A stretch of 64,000 nucleotides of DNA from JAFAMB01 sp963775805 (GTDB lineage: Bacteria; Verrucomicrobiota; Verrucomicrobiia; Chthoniobacterales; JAFAMB01). The stretch covers positions 1,426,001-1,490,000 of the forward strand of contig CAVZKG010000001.1 in NCBI GenBank assembly GCA_963775805.1, written 5' to 3'. A program made the position numbers and the translations under genes. Shown here in pieces: positions 17,501 through 26,230 of this stretch; position 1 is the first letter of the stretch, and the number at the start of each line of letters is the position of its first letter. A model generated the notes under the pieces. The model was not told the DNA's origin, ran no database searches, and was given only the letters and a program-made list of their open reading frames with translations.

Positions 17501-18364
17501 TTATAGATCGGTTTTGAATGTCTCCTTTAGGCTCGTTGGTTTACGACCAAGAATTGTTTGCAGCGTATTGTTCGCTTCTGAGAATTCACCCTCAACTAGA
17601 GCGTTGATAAACGCTGCGCCGTATTCTGCCCGCTCTAATGGTAGCCCTTTTGCGACGAGAGCGTCGACGAACTCTTGTTTCGTGCCATGGATATACGGAA
17701 CGGGCTTTCCGTAAACTTCGCTCCAGAGCTTCGCCATATCTTTGAGTGTTACGGTTTCACCTGAATTCAGGTTGTAGATTTTATTTTTATGGCCGTCCTG
17801 AGTGAGCAAGTTTGCGTTTGCTTGGCCAAGATCATTAATGTTCGCGTAAGTCGTCTTACCTTCTGGGCCGAACGCGCGAACGCCATCTTCCTTGACGTTT
17901 CCGCCAAGTAATTGCTTAAAGGCATTCGCGTAAAGTGGGTTTCTAACAATCGTATAATCAATGCCAGACTTGGACAGGTCTTGCTCGCTCTTGATTTCGA
18001 CGTCCGTTACCTCGCGCAGTTTGATTTTTGATTTTTCTTTCCGGTGAAAGCCTACATAGACCACATGCCCTGGACCGGCTGCTGCGATGGCTCTAATCAT
18101 GTTTTCGTGCTGTGGCGCTCGATTAGACAGACTGACCGCGCCGATTAGCAAAAGCTTGTCGACGTCACTAAAAGCGTTCACCAGCGTCTGGTAATCAAAG
18201 TAATCGCCTTTGACGACCTTAACGCCGCGCGCTTCGAAGGCCGCCGCCTTCGAAGGATCACGAGCCAATACAGAAACCTGCTTGGCCGGGACAGTTTTCA
18301 AGAGTGCTTCGACCGTCAGCCCACCGAGATTGCCGGTTGCGCCGGTCATAAGATATTTAGTCAT
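17501..18364 (-). CDS. NmrA/QorB-like NAD(P)H-binding oxidoreductase
   Basis: Atypical short-chain dehydrogenase of 287 residues, close in pattern to the NADPH:quinone oxidoreductase QorB (YtfG). The cofactor loop is GATGNLGG (residues 8-15). LLLIGAVSLSNRAPQHENMI, YTIVRNPLYA and YNLNSGETVTLKDMAKL follow, all typical for the family. Its likely role is two-electron reduction of quinones or other electrophiles. It is the only uninterrupted structural gene of a four-gene operon that faces a TetR regulator. Confidence 0.82.
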   Translation of the reverse strand: MTKYLMTGATGNLGGLTVEALLKTVPAKQVSVLARDPSKAAAFEARGVKVVKGDYFDYQTLVNAFSDVDKLLLIGAVSLSNRAPQHENMIRAIAAAGPGHVVYVGFHRKEKSKIKLREVTDVEIKSEQDLSKSGIDYTIVRNPLYANAFKQLLGGNVKEDGVRAFGPEGKTTYANINDLGQANANLLTQDGHKNKIYNLNSGETVTLKDMAKLWSEVYGKPVPYIHGTKQEFVDALVAKGLPLERAEYGAAFINALVEGEFSEANNTLQTILGRKPTSLKETFKTDL

Positions 18365-18450
18365 TTATCAAACGTCCTTTAAGTTCATCTTGTAAGAAGG
18401 TTGCGGGGTTTGGCGGCGGCCGGCACCTGCCGGCCGCCGATCTATCCCGT

Positions 18451-18678
18451 TTACATGGCTGACAGTTCGCCCCATCCGCCGCTAACAAACGTGTTGTGGC
18501 CGGTGATGTAAGAGGCGCGCGGCGATATGAGGAACGCGATCGTCTCCGCCAGGTCTTCCGGCTGGCCGGCGCGCCCTTCGAGCGGGACGGTCGCGAAGAA
18601 TTGCTCGTCGGTGATGCCCATGGCGGACGTGATCGTCTTGCGGACCTCGTCGCCGCGCAAAAAAATCTGGATCGCCAT
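18451..18678 (-). pseudogene. Short-chain dehydrogenase, C-terminal remnant
   Basis: About 75 residues of the C-terminal end of a FabG-like SDR: VPLEGRAGQPEDLAETIAFL, then SPRASYITGHNTFVSGGW. The cofactor and Ser-Tyr-Lys catalytic parts are missing. An ATG at 18678 with AGGAG 13 bases upstream seems to be the original start, joined by deletion to the C-terminal part. First gene of the TetR-facing operon. Confidence 0.7.
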
Positions 18679-18737
18679 TCACCAACAAGTTTCTCCTGGA
18701 ATTGCGGCAAGATCGCCCTTCGACGAGCTGATTTCTT

Positions 18738-18802
18738 ACCACTTGGTCAGAAACGTTAGAGCATTGCCTTTGCGCCGTCAAGGTATTAACTTACCAACTG
18801 GT
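18738..18802. promoter_or_regulatory. Two TetR-type operator palindromes
   Basis: ACCACTTGGT (18738-18747) and ACCAACTGGT (18793-18802) are ACCA-N2-TGGT dyads, each preceded by TT and followed by CA, 55 bases apart. They occupy the divergent promoter region between the SDR/QorB operon and the TetR gene, where a TetR dimer would control both directions. Confidence 0.7.
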
Positions 18803-18826
18803 CAAGAATCATAGACTCTTGCGAAA

Positions 18827-19462
18827 ATGACTAAAAAACCGTCAGGGAACCCGCCCGGCCGGCCGAAGGCCTTTTGCGAGAAAGCAGCTCTCCACGCCGC
18901 CATGCTCGTGTTTGCTGAAAAGGGCTTTGAGAACGCGTCCCTGGCTGACTTGACGGCGGCCATGGGGATCAATCGTTTCAGCATGTACGCGAGCTTTGGC
19001 AACAAAGAGCAACTGTATGTGAAGGCGATGGATGCCTTCAATGACGCGCGGCAGCAGGGTGTCGTCGAAACTCTCGCTGGGCCTTCGGCGCGAGCGAGTA
19101 TCGAACAGCTTCTAAAAGGCGTAGCTGAGCGGTTCACCGACAAGAGCCATGGCGTCTGTTTCGTGACACAGGCGCCATTGTCGGCGGAGGATGTGTCGGA
19201 CGACACGCGCAAGCTGATGGCAAAGCGGCGCGCCGAAGTTGAGACGGCAATCCGGCACCGCCTGGAGAAAGGGGTCAAGGAAGCCGAATTACCGGCCGAC
19301 GTGTCGCCAGCGGACTTAGCTCGCTTCTATGCCGTCATTATCCAGGGGATCGCCCTGCAGGCCCAGCACGGGGGCACGCGAGAGCAGATGATGCGTGTCG
19401 TTGACGTGGCGCTTGCCAATTGGCCACAGCCCAGCTCTCGCAAGCCGAGTAAAAAAGTATAG
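18827..19462 (+). CDS. TetR-family transcriptional regulator
   Basis: Repressor of 211 residues. The N-terminal helix-turn-helix runs over ALHAAMLVFAEKGFENASLA and MGINRFSMYASFGNKEQLYV (residues about 20-65). The C-terminal ligand domain has GVCFVTQAPLSAEDVSDDTR and ADLARFYAVIIQGIALQAQ, as in AcrR-like regulators of electrophile or redox stress genes. It is divergent from the damaged redox operon and faces two ACCA-N2-TGGT palindromes, its probable binding sites. Confidence 0.85.
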   Translation: MTKKPSGNPPGRPKAFCEKAALHAAMLVFAEKGFENASLADLTAAMGINRFSMYASFGNKEQLYVKAMDAFNDARQQGVVETLAGPSARASIEQLLKGVAERFTDKSHGVCFVTQAPLSAEDVSDDTRKLMAKRRAEVETAIRHRLEKGVKEAELPADVSPADLARFYAVIIQGIALQAQHGGTREQMMRVVDVALANWPQPSSRKPSKKV

Positions 19463-19687
19463 TTAACTCTCCTGCCGAAGCACAGATTATGTAACTATGT
19501 GAGTTCCATATATAATATGATCTTGTTTTTGTGATGGGAGAATGATTCCGACCGGTGCCTGCTACGGCTTTTCTTGCGACTTCTTGAAATCCAAAGTTTG
19601 CCATGGCACAGGCAGGCTGCACCACAGGAGCTGCGCTAGCGCCGATAATGTCGACGGTCCCAAACCCACTGTCCGGAAAGCGGTGAA
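19463..19687. other. Short spacer without a supported gene
   Basis: Includes an AT-rich stretch (TATATATAATATGATCTTG, near 19509) that could be a promoter, but no gene follows it on the plus strand before 20050. Confidence 0.3.
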
Positions 19688-19996
19688 TCAACGATTCGGC
19701 ATGCGTTTCCGCAACTCCGCCATCGCCTCTTTCTGCGTCGGGCTGAGCCTGAATGCACGATTTGACGTCCGCCGGGCTAAGGCACGGGACGCGGATTCGT
19801 TGGCGATTCTTTGAATCTCCATTCGGGCTTCGCGGTCGCTCATCATCTCGGCCAGATTCGATATGGCAATGCCCAGAAGCGCTTCACGCTGCTCGATCGG
19901 CAAGGCGAGCCACGCCTCCGGTCCCCACGGCCCCACGGGCCCCCTATTCGTTTGTCCTCCTCCGTCCTGAATAACGCCAGAAAGAATGGTCTCCAT
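19688..19996 (-). CDS. Hypothetical helical protein
   Basis: Open frame of 102 residues from an ATG at 19996 (the frame is open further upstream, but there it would overlap the ankyrin gene on the other strand). A glycine/proline segment near the N-terminus is followed by a strongly helical part: LALPIEQREALLGIAISNLA, then DREARMEIQRIANESASRAL and a basic tail. Composition is protein-like. I recognise no family. It is divergent from the ankyrin gene. Confidence 0.4.
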   Translation of the reverse strand: METILSGVIQDGGGQTNRGPVGPWGPEAWLALPIEQREALLGIAISNLAEMMSDREARMEIQRIANESASRALARRTSNRAFRLSPTQKEAMAELRKRMPNR

Positions 19997-20049
19997 CAAA
20001 CCCAACACCACCAGCGCCGAAGCATTTAGCCTCGCATCAGGAGCACGAG

Positions 20050-22628
20050 GTGTCTTTCTGGATCGCCCAGGGTAAACCGGTAGATCTTCCGCTGGAAAAA
20101 AAGACAAAGAGAGCCAGTCCTCTTCAAATAGCGATCGAGAAAGGTTTCTTGACTTGGTCGAAGTCTTGCTGAACGGCGCAGCTAGTCCCATCGAGAACAA
20201 TGCACTCGCATATGCTGTCTCTCGCAAAAGAGTGGACATTGTTCGATTGCTCCTGGACCGGGGATCCCCAGTTGACTCAATCCATTTCAGCGACGTCTGC
20301 GAATCTGGAGATCCAGAAATGATCAAACTTTTTCTGGAACGAGGTGCTGATCCAATCGCGGATTTCCCTTTTTATCACGGATTCATTCACTGCCTGAATC
20401 CGATGCTCGGTGCTTACAAAACGCAGCTCGAAAAATTTCCTGCCATTCAAATTCAAGCGGACATGGCTCTTTGCTATTACGCTAAAGAAGGCAACCTGCG
20501 ATGCGTAAGCCTTTTGCTCTGGGCCGGCGCGCGCCCCGACTACGTAATACCGGAAGGAATGGACTGCGAATTTGCGGAGAGCTCCGCCCTAAAAGAAGCA
20601 GCCGAGGCTGGTCACCTGCCGATTCTGAAGCGCATGAAACCGGAGAATTTCCCCGACCGGTTGGCGGAACTCGTTAGCGCATTCTCTGTGAACAATTCTA
20701 CGGAGATTTTGCAATATCTTTTAACGCTGGTTGGCGACCTGGGTACCCTCCCCGACTCCGGATCCTCGCTTGTTCAGCACACCTTTTGGCGCCTAGGCTG
20801 GTCCAATGATCGCCTTTACCCCTCAGGCACCGATGCTGCAGCTCGTGTCGACCCGATTATCGAGCGCTTAGAGTTGCTACTCAAACACGGAGCAAAATTC
20901 AAATCTTCTATGGAATCCGTTCGATCAGTTCGACGTGACTTCCGTGCTCTCGCCCCGGACAGTATCGTTCGCATTTTCGGCCTTTTGAAGCAGTACGATG
21001 CCGCTGAAACACCATTTCTAGAAAACGCTATAGCTACGCCGACGATGCGAACCCATCTCGGCGATTCACTACGGAAAATCGACCTATTACTTCATCCGCC
21101 TGTTGTTCAAGAAGCTTCAAGGCCCAAGGCAGTCGAGGCTGCCAAGTCCGTAGAGAAACCCAAGCTCACGATTGGAGCGTTAAGAGCGAATGCTGAGCGC
21201 TTTATCCTGGATGTAATTCGAAAAAGACCGGTGCTGCGCTTCTGGGAAGAGACTCTGCATGAGAGCCTATACGATCAAGATCTTCGCCGAGGGATCGGCA
21301 TGGCCAAAGACGACGATCGGTCTCCCTCTGAAATCTTTGAAACCGCAGTCGATCGAATTAATCGCGCCTACAAGACGTTTTCGGCTTCCTTCGAAAAAGC
21401 CGAGTCAAGAGGTGGTTGGTCCAGAGTGAAAATAGTACCCGCTGAGGGCAAAGAATGGCCCGATGTACTTTCTGAGGTTTGGGAGGAGGCAGGATCGAAT
21501 CCGCGAAGGTTGAGCGAGCCGGCTCTTAAGATCCTGCAATGGGCTCAGGAACGTAAGCTTCCCAACGACTGGGAAAAAGAAACATTGGTTTCCTGGAAAG
21601 CTGGATTCAATGGCCGCCAGCGTGTTGTCGAAGAATATCTCGAAGAATTGAACCTAAAAACGGGCGGACAGTTTAGCTTCGAGAAAAAGGGTAAGGACTG
21701 GGGCCGCGAAGATCCTCTAAAATTCAAAATCTCAATCCAAAAAGGACTCTCAATTGACACTCCTCTTCCCGCTCCTTCTGTTCCCAAATCTCTGAACCCA
21801 GTATTCAACGGACCTATTGATCATGTGACGAAGGAGGCCCTGCAGACCTGGAAAGAACCGATTTACAACTATTTGCTGCAAGAACCCCCGACTGCGAGCG
21901 ATCCAGTTTATATCCTTTGGCTCAACACACGGAAACAGCTTAACCGGATGTTTCCCTCAGTGCGTTTTGAATCCCGCTGGGACAGCGATAAGATCACAAA
22001 GTTTGTCGCCGAGATCCCTTTGCATCGTGAGATAAAAATCGCTTACGACTTTCGAGAGAAGGCTAACGTGTGGTATTTCGCAGTCCTCCCCAAGACAAAT
22101 TGGCAATCGGTCATCTCGGCCATAGAAGAACTGAAGTCTTTACCCACCTTGCGAGAACGCTACGGGCTTTCTGAGGAAGCATCAAAGCTCCTCGAATGGA
22201 TTGAAGGTTTAAAAGACGAAGATTATTTACTGAACTGGACCCCAACTATAGAAGACCACCAGGAGAAGAAGATCGGCTTCCAATTCAAATCCGAGAAGGA
22301 AAACTTCCCTGCCTACATTCAGGAATTGGTCGATGAAATCAATTTGAAGACTGAATACGAGTTGAAGCTTCAGCCTTGGAAACATTGGTCTGAGTGGCAA
22401 ACCCGAGTTCGAGTTTCTAAGAAAGAATCCGACGAAGCTGCTTTGGTTCGGCAAATCCAGTTCTTTGGCCTGCGCCATGGCAAGATTCTTTCAGGTGATC
22501 TTGTACGAGAGTTGCTGACGAAGGTAACCAAAAGTGAGATCAGATGTAAACGTCATCCGACGAAGTGGCCCGGGCAGCCAGATTCCTTCTGTCGGAGGAT
22601 TCGAGCAACATCACCGGCACGGAGTTGA
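20050..22628 (+). pseudogene. Large ankyrin-repeat protein with one frameshift and a foreign 3' end
   Basis: A GTG at 20050 with AGGAG six bases before it opens VSFWIAQGKPVDLPLEKK, then RASPLQIAIEKGFL; one base is missing near 20150, after which the next frame carries on with DLVEVLLNGAASPIENNALA. Ankyrin repeats follow (VDIVRLLLDRGSPV, EMIKLFLERGADP, LRCVSLLLWAGARP, LELLLKHGAKF). The later 500 residues are charged and helical, with two similar modules (ILQWAQERKLPNDWEKE and LLEWIEGLKDEDYLLNW) that look like repeated domains of unknown role. Near 22545 the gene joins an SDR fragment, so the native C-terminus is lost. Without the GTG start, a shorter product could begin at a TTG at 20154. Confidence 0.65.
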
Positions 22629-22659
22629 TCATCGACGGCGGCGTTCGACTGAACTGACC
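22555..22659 (+). pseudogene. C-terminal scrap of a short-chain dehydrogenase
   Basis: In the frame that differs from the ankyrin gene: SDEVARAARFLLSEDSSNIT, then GTELIIDGGVRLN and a stop. That is the classic last 35 residues of a FabG-like SDR (the TG-x-x-hydrophobic-DGG ending). The rest of the gene is absent. Confidence 0.7.
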
Positions 22660-22706
22660 GCGTCCGAACTTCCAACAGAATGGCGGAATGAACTCCTAGT
22701 CGCAAA

Positions 22707-23164
22707 ATGGAAACTCAAGCTTTTTTCATCGACCTGACCGAACGTCCGCCGCGGAGCTTTCGCGTCCGGCTGGCGGGTTCGTGGTCCTGGCGCGAATGAT
22801 CGACAAAGGCAGGGCGACACTTTCCAAAAAGAATGGGGAATACGTTTACAATTCGCCAACCGATCAACATCTGGTGCGTTTTCTTGGCTTTGACGCTGAG
22901 GCCCTGTTGAACGAACTGGCCGCCGGCAAAGGCGACGGAGAGATCCTCCAATGGGTATTAGCAAACGCTAAGACACCGCGGGCACTGTGGGAAATCGAAG
23001 CCTGGTCGGCCTTCATGGAAAACCGCGGACCGGACAGCGACGCGGAAACGCTTGCACTCTTTGCCGAATACGTGGGCCAACATTCCCAAACCCGTGAAGA
23101 CATCAAAACCTGGTTCGAAGCCGCTGAGCTCGATGACTATGCCAGCTTTGGAGGAAGGCCGTAA
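22707..23164 (+). pseudogene. DUF5069-family protein with one frameshift
   Basis: ATG at 22707 opens METQAFFIDLTERPPRSFRV, then RLAG; a base is missing near 22776 and the next frame continues FVVLARMIDKGRATLSKKNG, YNSPTDQHLVRFLGF and so on to 23164. Start to stop is 458 bases, one short of a multiple of three. DUF5069 proteins are conserved small proteins of unknown role, common in Verrucomicrobia and Planctomycetes. The body after the shift is otherwise undamaged. Confidence 0.65.
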
Positions 23165-23287
23165 ATCCCGCGCGGCAGCATGAGTCTAGTCTGAAAAGTC
23201 CTCTGGCTGCCCGTGCGTCTAAGAAACGCGGGCTAACCCACGGGACGTGCCGGTCTCGGTCCCCCACCAATCACAAATCACCAAACA

Positions 23288-23508
23288 CTAATCACCAGTC
23301 AGACCTGCCCAGATCGGTCTTGTCTGTCTAGAGGAACCGGAATTTCGCCCACCCGAGGATTCCACGAGTCCGCCGGCTTCGAGCCAACCCTGGAGGCCAC
23401 CTATCAGTGAACCGACGTTCAGATACCCCAGGTCTCGCAACACCTGAACAGCACTAGTACAGTGCTGGCCACTGGCGCAGTAGACCACGATCGGAGTGTT
23501 CAGCGCGG
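23288..23508 (-). pseudogene. Rhodanese-domain C-terminal fragment
   Basis: APALNTPIVVYCASGQHCT is the active-site loop (CASGQHCT; the cysteine is the sulfur carrier) and VLRDLGYLNVGSLIGGLQGW the closing helix of a rhodanese domain. The first half is missing: similarity begins right where the preceding small gene ends (about 23510). A tail of about 20 unrelated residues follows. Confidence 0.65.
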
Positions 23509-23511
23509 GAG

Positions 23512-23799
23512 CTAGTTCTCCAGCCCAAATCCGGCATAAACGGAGGCAAGCTCGCTCTTTATCCTCACTCGCGATGCTTTCAGATCGGATATTGTTCTCT
23601 GAGTTTCTTTAAATGCGTCCGACTTGGATTCGGCTAATGGAACGAGCACGTCAATCGAGTTTGAGATCTGTTCGGAACCGACTGTTTTACCCTGTAACAA
23701 TTCTGGGAGGCCCGGATTGTTCGTAATCCGGTAAACCTCGGCTTCATTTTTGATGGCTTCTCCGGAAGAGTCGTATAATCCGTCTGGACGTTGCCTCAT
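23512..23799 (-). CDS. Hypothetical protein
   Basis: 95 residues, rich in Ser, Lys and Glu and mostly helical in the second half (ESKSDAFKETQRTISDLKAS). Its start overlaps the stop of the preceding gene by one base (TAATG), which supports real translation coupling. I recognise no family. Its end abuts a rhodanese fragment, so the C-terminus may be new. Confidence 0.45.
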   Translation of the reverse strand: MRQRPDGLYDSSGEAIKNEAEVYRITNNPGLPELLQGKTVGSEQISNSIDVLVPLAESKSDAFKETQRTISDLKASRVRIKSELASVYAGFGLEN

Positions 23800-24275
23800 T
23801 AAGAAACGTATTTGAACTTGCCCGGCAGCTCCAGTTCCGGAGTCCTCATCAATTGCGGGATGAAGTAATCGGGTCGGGTGATCCGGTTTTGCCAGTTCTC
23901 GAACACGATTTCGGTTGCCGTGTGAAACCAGCCCACGCTCATCGTGCTTGAGGTCAGGCTGACGTTGTCACCTTCGCGGTCAGACGCTAGCACAAGCCCG
24001 TAGCCGTGGATGATGAAGTCGGTCACGCCCACCGTGCTCGAGCCCTTTAGCTTGAATGCCGGGAGGCGTGGTTCCTTAAAAAGGAACTTTTCGTCGTACC
24101 ACAGATCCATAGATGCGTTCTTTTCAGGGTGCTCCGCCACAGGCACGCTCTCGACGCTTTCGCACCATAAGAGCTTGTACCAGGTCGACAGGTCGCCCGC
24201 CACCTGGCAGCGCCTCACCTCTTTTCGGAACGAGTCAATGAATAACCCATCCAGCAATTGGCTTTCAGTTTTCAA
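23799..24275 (-). CDS. Hypothetical protein
   Basis: 158 residues with no signal peptide. A stretch TDFIIHGYGLVLASDREGDN is followed by a tryptophan-containing end (WFHTATEIVFENWQNR). I do not recognise the family. It forms a two-gene unit with the next small gene (one-base overlap). Confidence 0.5.
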   Translation of the reverse strand: MKTESQLLDGLFIDSFRKEVRRCQVAGDLSTWYKLLWCESVESVPVAEHPEKNASMDLWYDEKFLFKEPRLPAFKLKGSSTVGVTDFIIHGYGLVLASDREGDNVSLTSSTMSVGWFHTATEIVFENWQNRITRPDYFIPQLMRTPELELPGKFKYVS

Positions 24276-24343
24276 TTAGAGTTACCTTCCACGATGTTGG
24301 GTTGAGCCGATCGAGAAGTGCAATGGCAATCTCGTGATGCATG

Positions 24344-24684
24344 TTAGGCCAAGTTGTTGGTTAGGATGTAGAACGCTTCAGCGAAAAGGCTGGCGCTTGG
24401 ATGAGACGCCAATCCACGCGTCCCGGTTGGCATGTGGAATTCAGCGTGAATCGCGCTCTGCTTCCGCCATCCATCAATCAAACCTTGATTGTACCCGCCA
24501 AAAAAGGTTTCTTCGCCGATTCCTGGAATCGGAGGTGTCGGGCAAATCGGCGCAACGGCAAATTGCCCTTCAACCTTGGAGTAGCCCTCTTTGAATCCCA
24601 GCAAGTAGCCGCGATCAAAATCTCCGTCAGCTCGGCGACAGCCGGAAAGTACACCAGGGTAATTAATAGTAGTATTTTCATCAA
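24344..24684 (-). pseudogene. Small lipoprotein with a frameshift in its signal peptide
   Basis: MMKILLLITLV in one frame and VLSGCRRADGDFDRGYLLGF in the next together form a normal lipoprotein signal with the lipobox LSGC; one base is missing near 24650. The mature part carries glycine/tyrosine repeats (FDRGYLLGFKEGY and FFGGYNQGLIDGW), which are paired glycine-containing helices. It starts within the last codons of the small secreted protein gene upstream. Function unknown. Confidence 0.5.
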
Positions 24685-24875
24685 TACGCCACGCCGTGCT
24701 CGCGGTCCCGGTAGTGATCTCCGGTTCTCGCATTGACATAATGCGACTCATTATGACTCGAACCGGTTGACCCCACATAAGCTCCGTCCCGACTACCGGC
24801 AACGTGAGATTTGTTTCCCGCGAAGGCAGAGATAGCGCACAATGTCATCAACGCCAATACACTAGATATTTTCAT
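24681..24875 (-). CDS. Small secreted protein
   Basis: 64 residues. MKISSVLALMTLCAISAFAG is a clean Sec signal peptide (cleavage after AFA), and the 45-residue mature part is rich in Gly, Ser, His and Tyr (RDGAYVGSTGSSHNESHY). It overlaps the lipoprotein gene by four bases. I know no family for it. Confidence 0.5.
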   Translation of the reverse strand: MKISSVLALMTLCAISAFAGNKSHVAGSRDGAYVGSTGSSHNESHYVNARTGDHYRDREHGVAY

Positions 24876-25191
24876 TTCGAGAATCGCTCTTATCGGCAGT
24901 TCTAGTGGGGAACCTTAATTTTTTTTTGCCGTGAGGATTTTAGGATAGCGGAGGTGCCTGGAAGTTACGCTGATTGAAAGAAACGGCTCAATCATGCATC
25001 GTCCGCCTCATCGAGTGGATATTGCAGTTCCTTCGGACAACGCCGAATTTTGGCTAACGGTCAGAGCAAAATGCTCTTATTTCCTTGAACTTCCCGAGAT
25101 GGACCTGGCCCTGATCCCGGGACGCATCCTAGTCGGATGCGAAGAAAGGAGCATTGAGGGAAGCGTGCCTAGATAAAACAAGAAACGCCAA
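24876..25191. other. Region without a supported gene
   Basis: About 315 bases. A run of nine T at 24918 and one short open frame on the plus strand (24994-25176, 60 residues) are all I see; the latter has no ribosome site or family pattern. Confidence 0.35.
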
Positions 25192-25443
25192 TCACCGACC
25201 ACACGTCCGTCGATGATCTCGTAGAAACTCTAATGAAACCAGGTGCCGCAGATCAACGCGAAGAAAACTGTTTCGAACCTCGATAGACAGATCATCATTG
25301 ATCCACAATGCCAATTCGTCGAAAAGAAGGTGACAGTTCGGGCAAAGACAAAGGACGTTTTCCAGTGTATCAGGTCTACTGTGAGGCGGCCCAAGCGGCT
25401 TAATGTGGCAGGCTTCTGTGTCGTATAGCTTATGCTGAGCGGG
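25192..25443 (-). pseudogene. HNH endonuclease, C-terminal half
   Basis: Minus-strand frame YDTEACHIKPLGPPHSRPDT, then NVLCLCPNCHLLFD: the ACHI histidine, the asparagine in LENVLCLCPNCH and the last CPxCH pair are the HNH nuclease core seen in predicted restriction endonucleases. The frame is closed upstream by a stop at 25444, so the N-terminal part (and any specificity domain) is lost. About 35 further residues follow the core to the stop at 25192. Confidence 0.7.
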
Positions 25444-25601
25444 TTACGCACATTCTCGTATCGAAATATTTTTCTTTGGTCGGCAATGGGCCAGCACTTT
25501 ATCGCCTTAACCTTTGGAGAATTCGTGGCGCCATCCAGGGAATTTCAAACGATCAACCGGGCGAACCGATAGCTTTTTGCGTCTGACGAGAAAGAAAGCT
25601 T

Positions 25602-25682
25602 GCCGGTAGGGTGAAATCAACAGACCGGCGAAGCAACTGTTTTGTAATCAGCAGGTCGTCGGTTCGAACCCGACTGCCGGCT
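25602..25682 (+). tRNA. Degenerate tRNA-Thr(TGT), possible attachment-site remnant
   Basis: Acceptor arms GCCGGTA (25602-25608) and TGCCGGC (25675-25681) pair fully with one G-T pair. The T arm GTCGG-TTCGAAC-CCGAC is perfect and the anticodon loop TTTGTAA gives TGT. The 5' side of the D arm is replaced (GGGTGAAATCAA where a GCTTC should pair with GAAGC), two anticodon-stem pairs are mismatched and the total is 81 instead of about 73 bases. It is therefore a pseudo-tRNA; the intact 3' half is what integrases usually leave at an element edge. Confidence 0.5.
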
Positions 25683-26230
25683 CTGCTGAATATCAACGAC
25701 TTACGTACGTTGAGCATCGGTCGTCAGCTTGCTGCTTGGACACTTCTTGGACACTTTTCTGCATGGCTTGGTGCTGACATGGATAGGGAATCCGAGCGCC
25801 CGGTTCCTCCGCCGGATCAAAGCCTTGAGAGGGCGCGGGTCTATTATCATAAGACGTTACAGACAGGATACTTATGTTTATGGGATTCCAATTGTTGCTC
25901 AACGCTTTTCGCAATAGAAGAGCATTTCACGCTGTGATTTTTGCCGGAGCAGCGTGTGATTGGGGTTCACCTCACTGAGGTCCGATCTCCCAATTCGGAT
26001 GATACCCGCACTCAATAGGAACCAGGTTTTGGTCACAGAACACCGCACACCGGGCGCAACCAGCCGGTCAGCATGTCCAAGCTGTCGTCGCTGGCTCGAG
26101 GTCGTGCGAGATTTTCCAGAGACTGCAGGCGTACGATACCCCTGAGGCGACAATCTGGGCATAATATGTGAGCCCGAACATGGTGCAGGACCGCTTTCGC
26201 AGCAGTTCGCCAGAATGAAGCACACCACAA
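25683..26230. other. Region after the tRNA remnant without a supported gene
   Basis: Begins with a tandem CTTGGACACTT / CTTGGACACTTTT at about 25736-25760, a kind of sequence often seen between a tRNA and an integrase start, but no integrase frame is open after it. The rest holds only short frames. Confidence 0.35.

Noticed and set aside
25611..25937. 108-residue frame that begins inside the tRNA-Thr-like sequence, considered as an integrase start
   Set aside because: No tyrosine-recombinase motif is visible and the frame covers the tRNA; only the tandem CTTGGACACTT remains suggestive.
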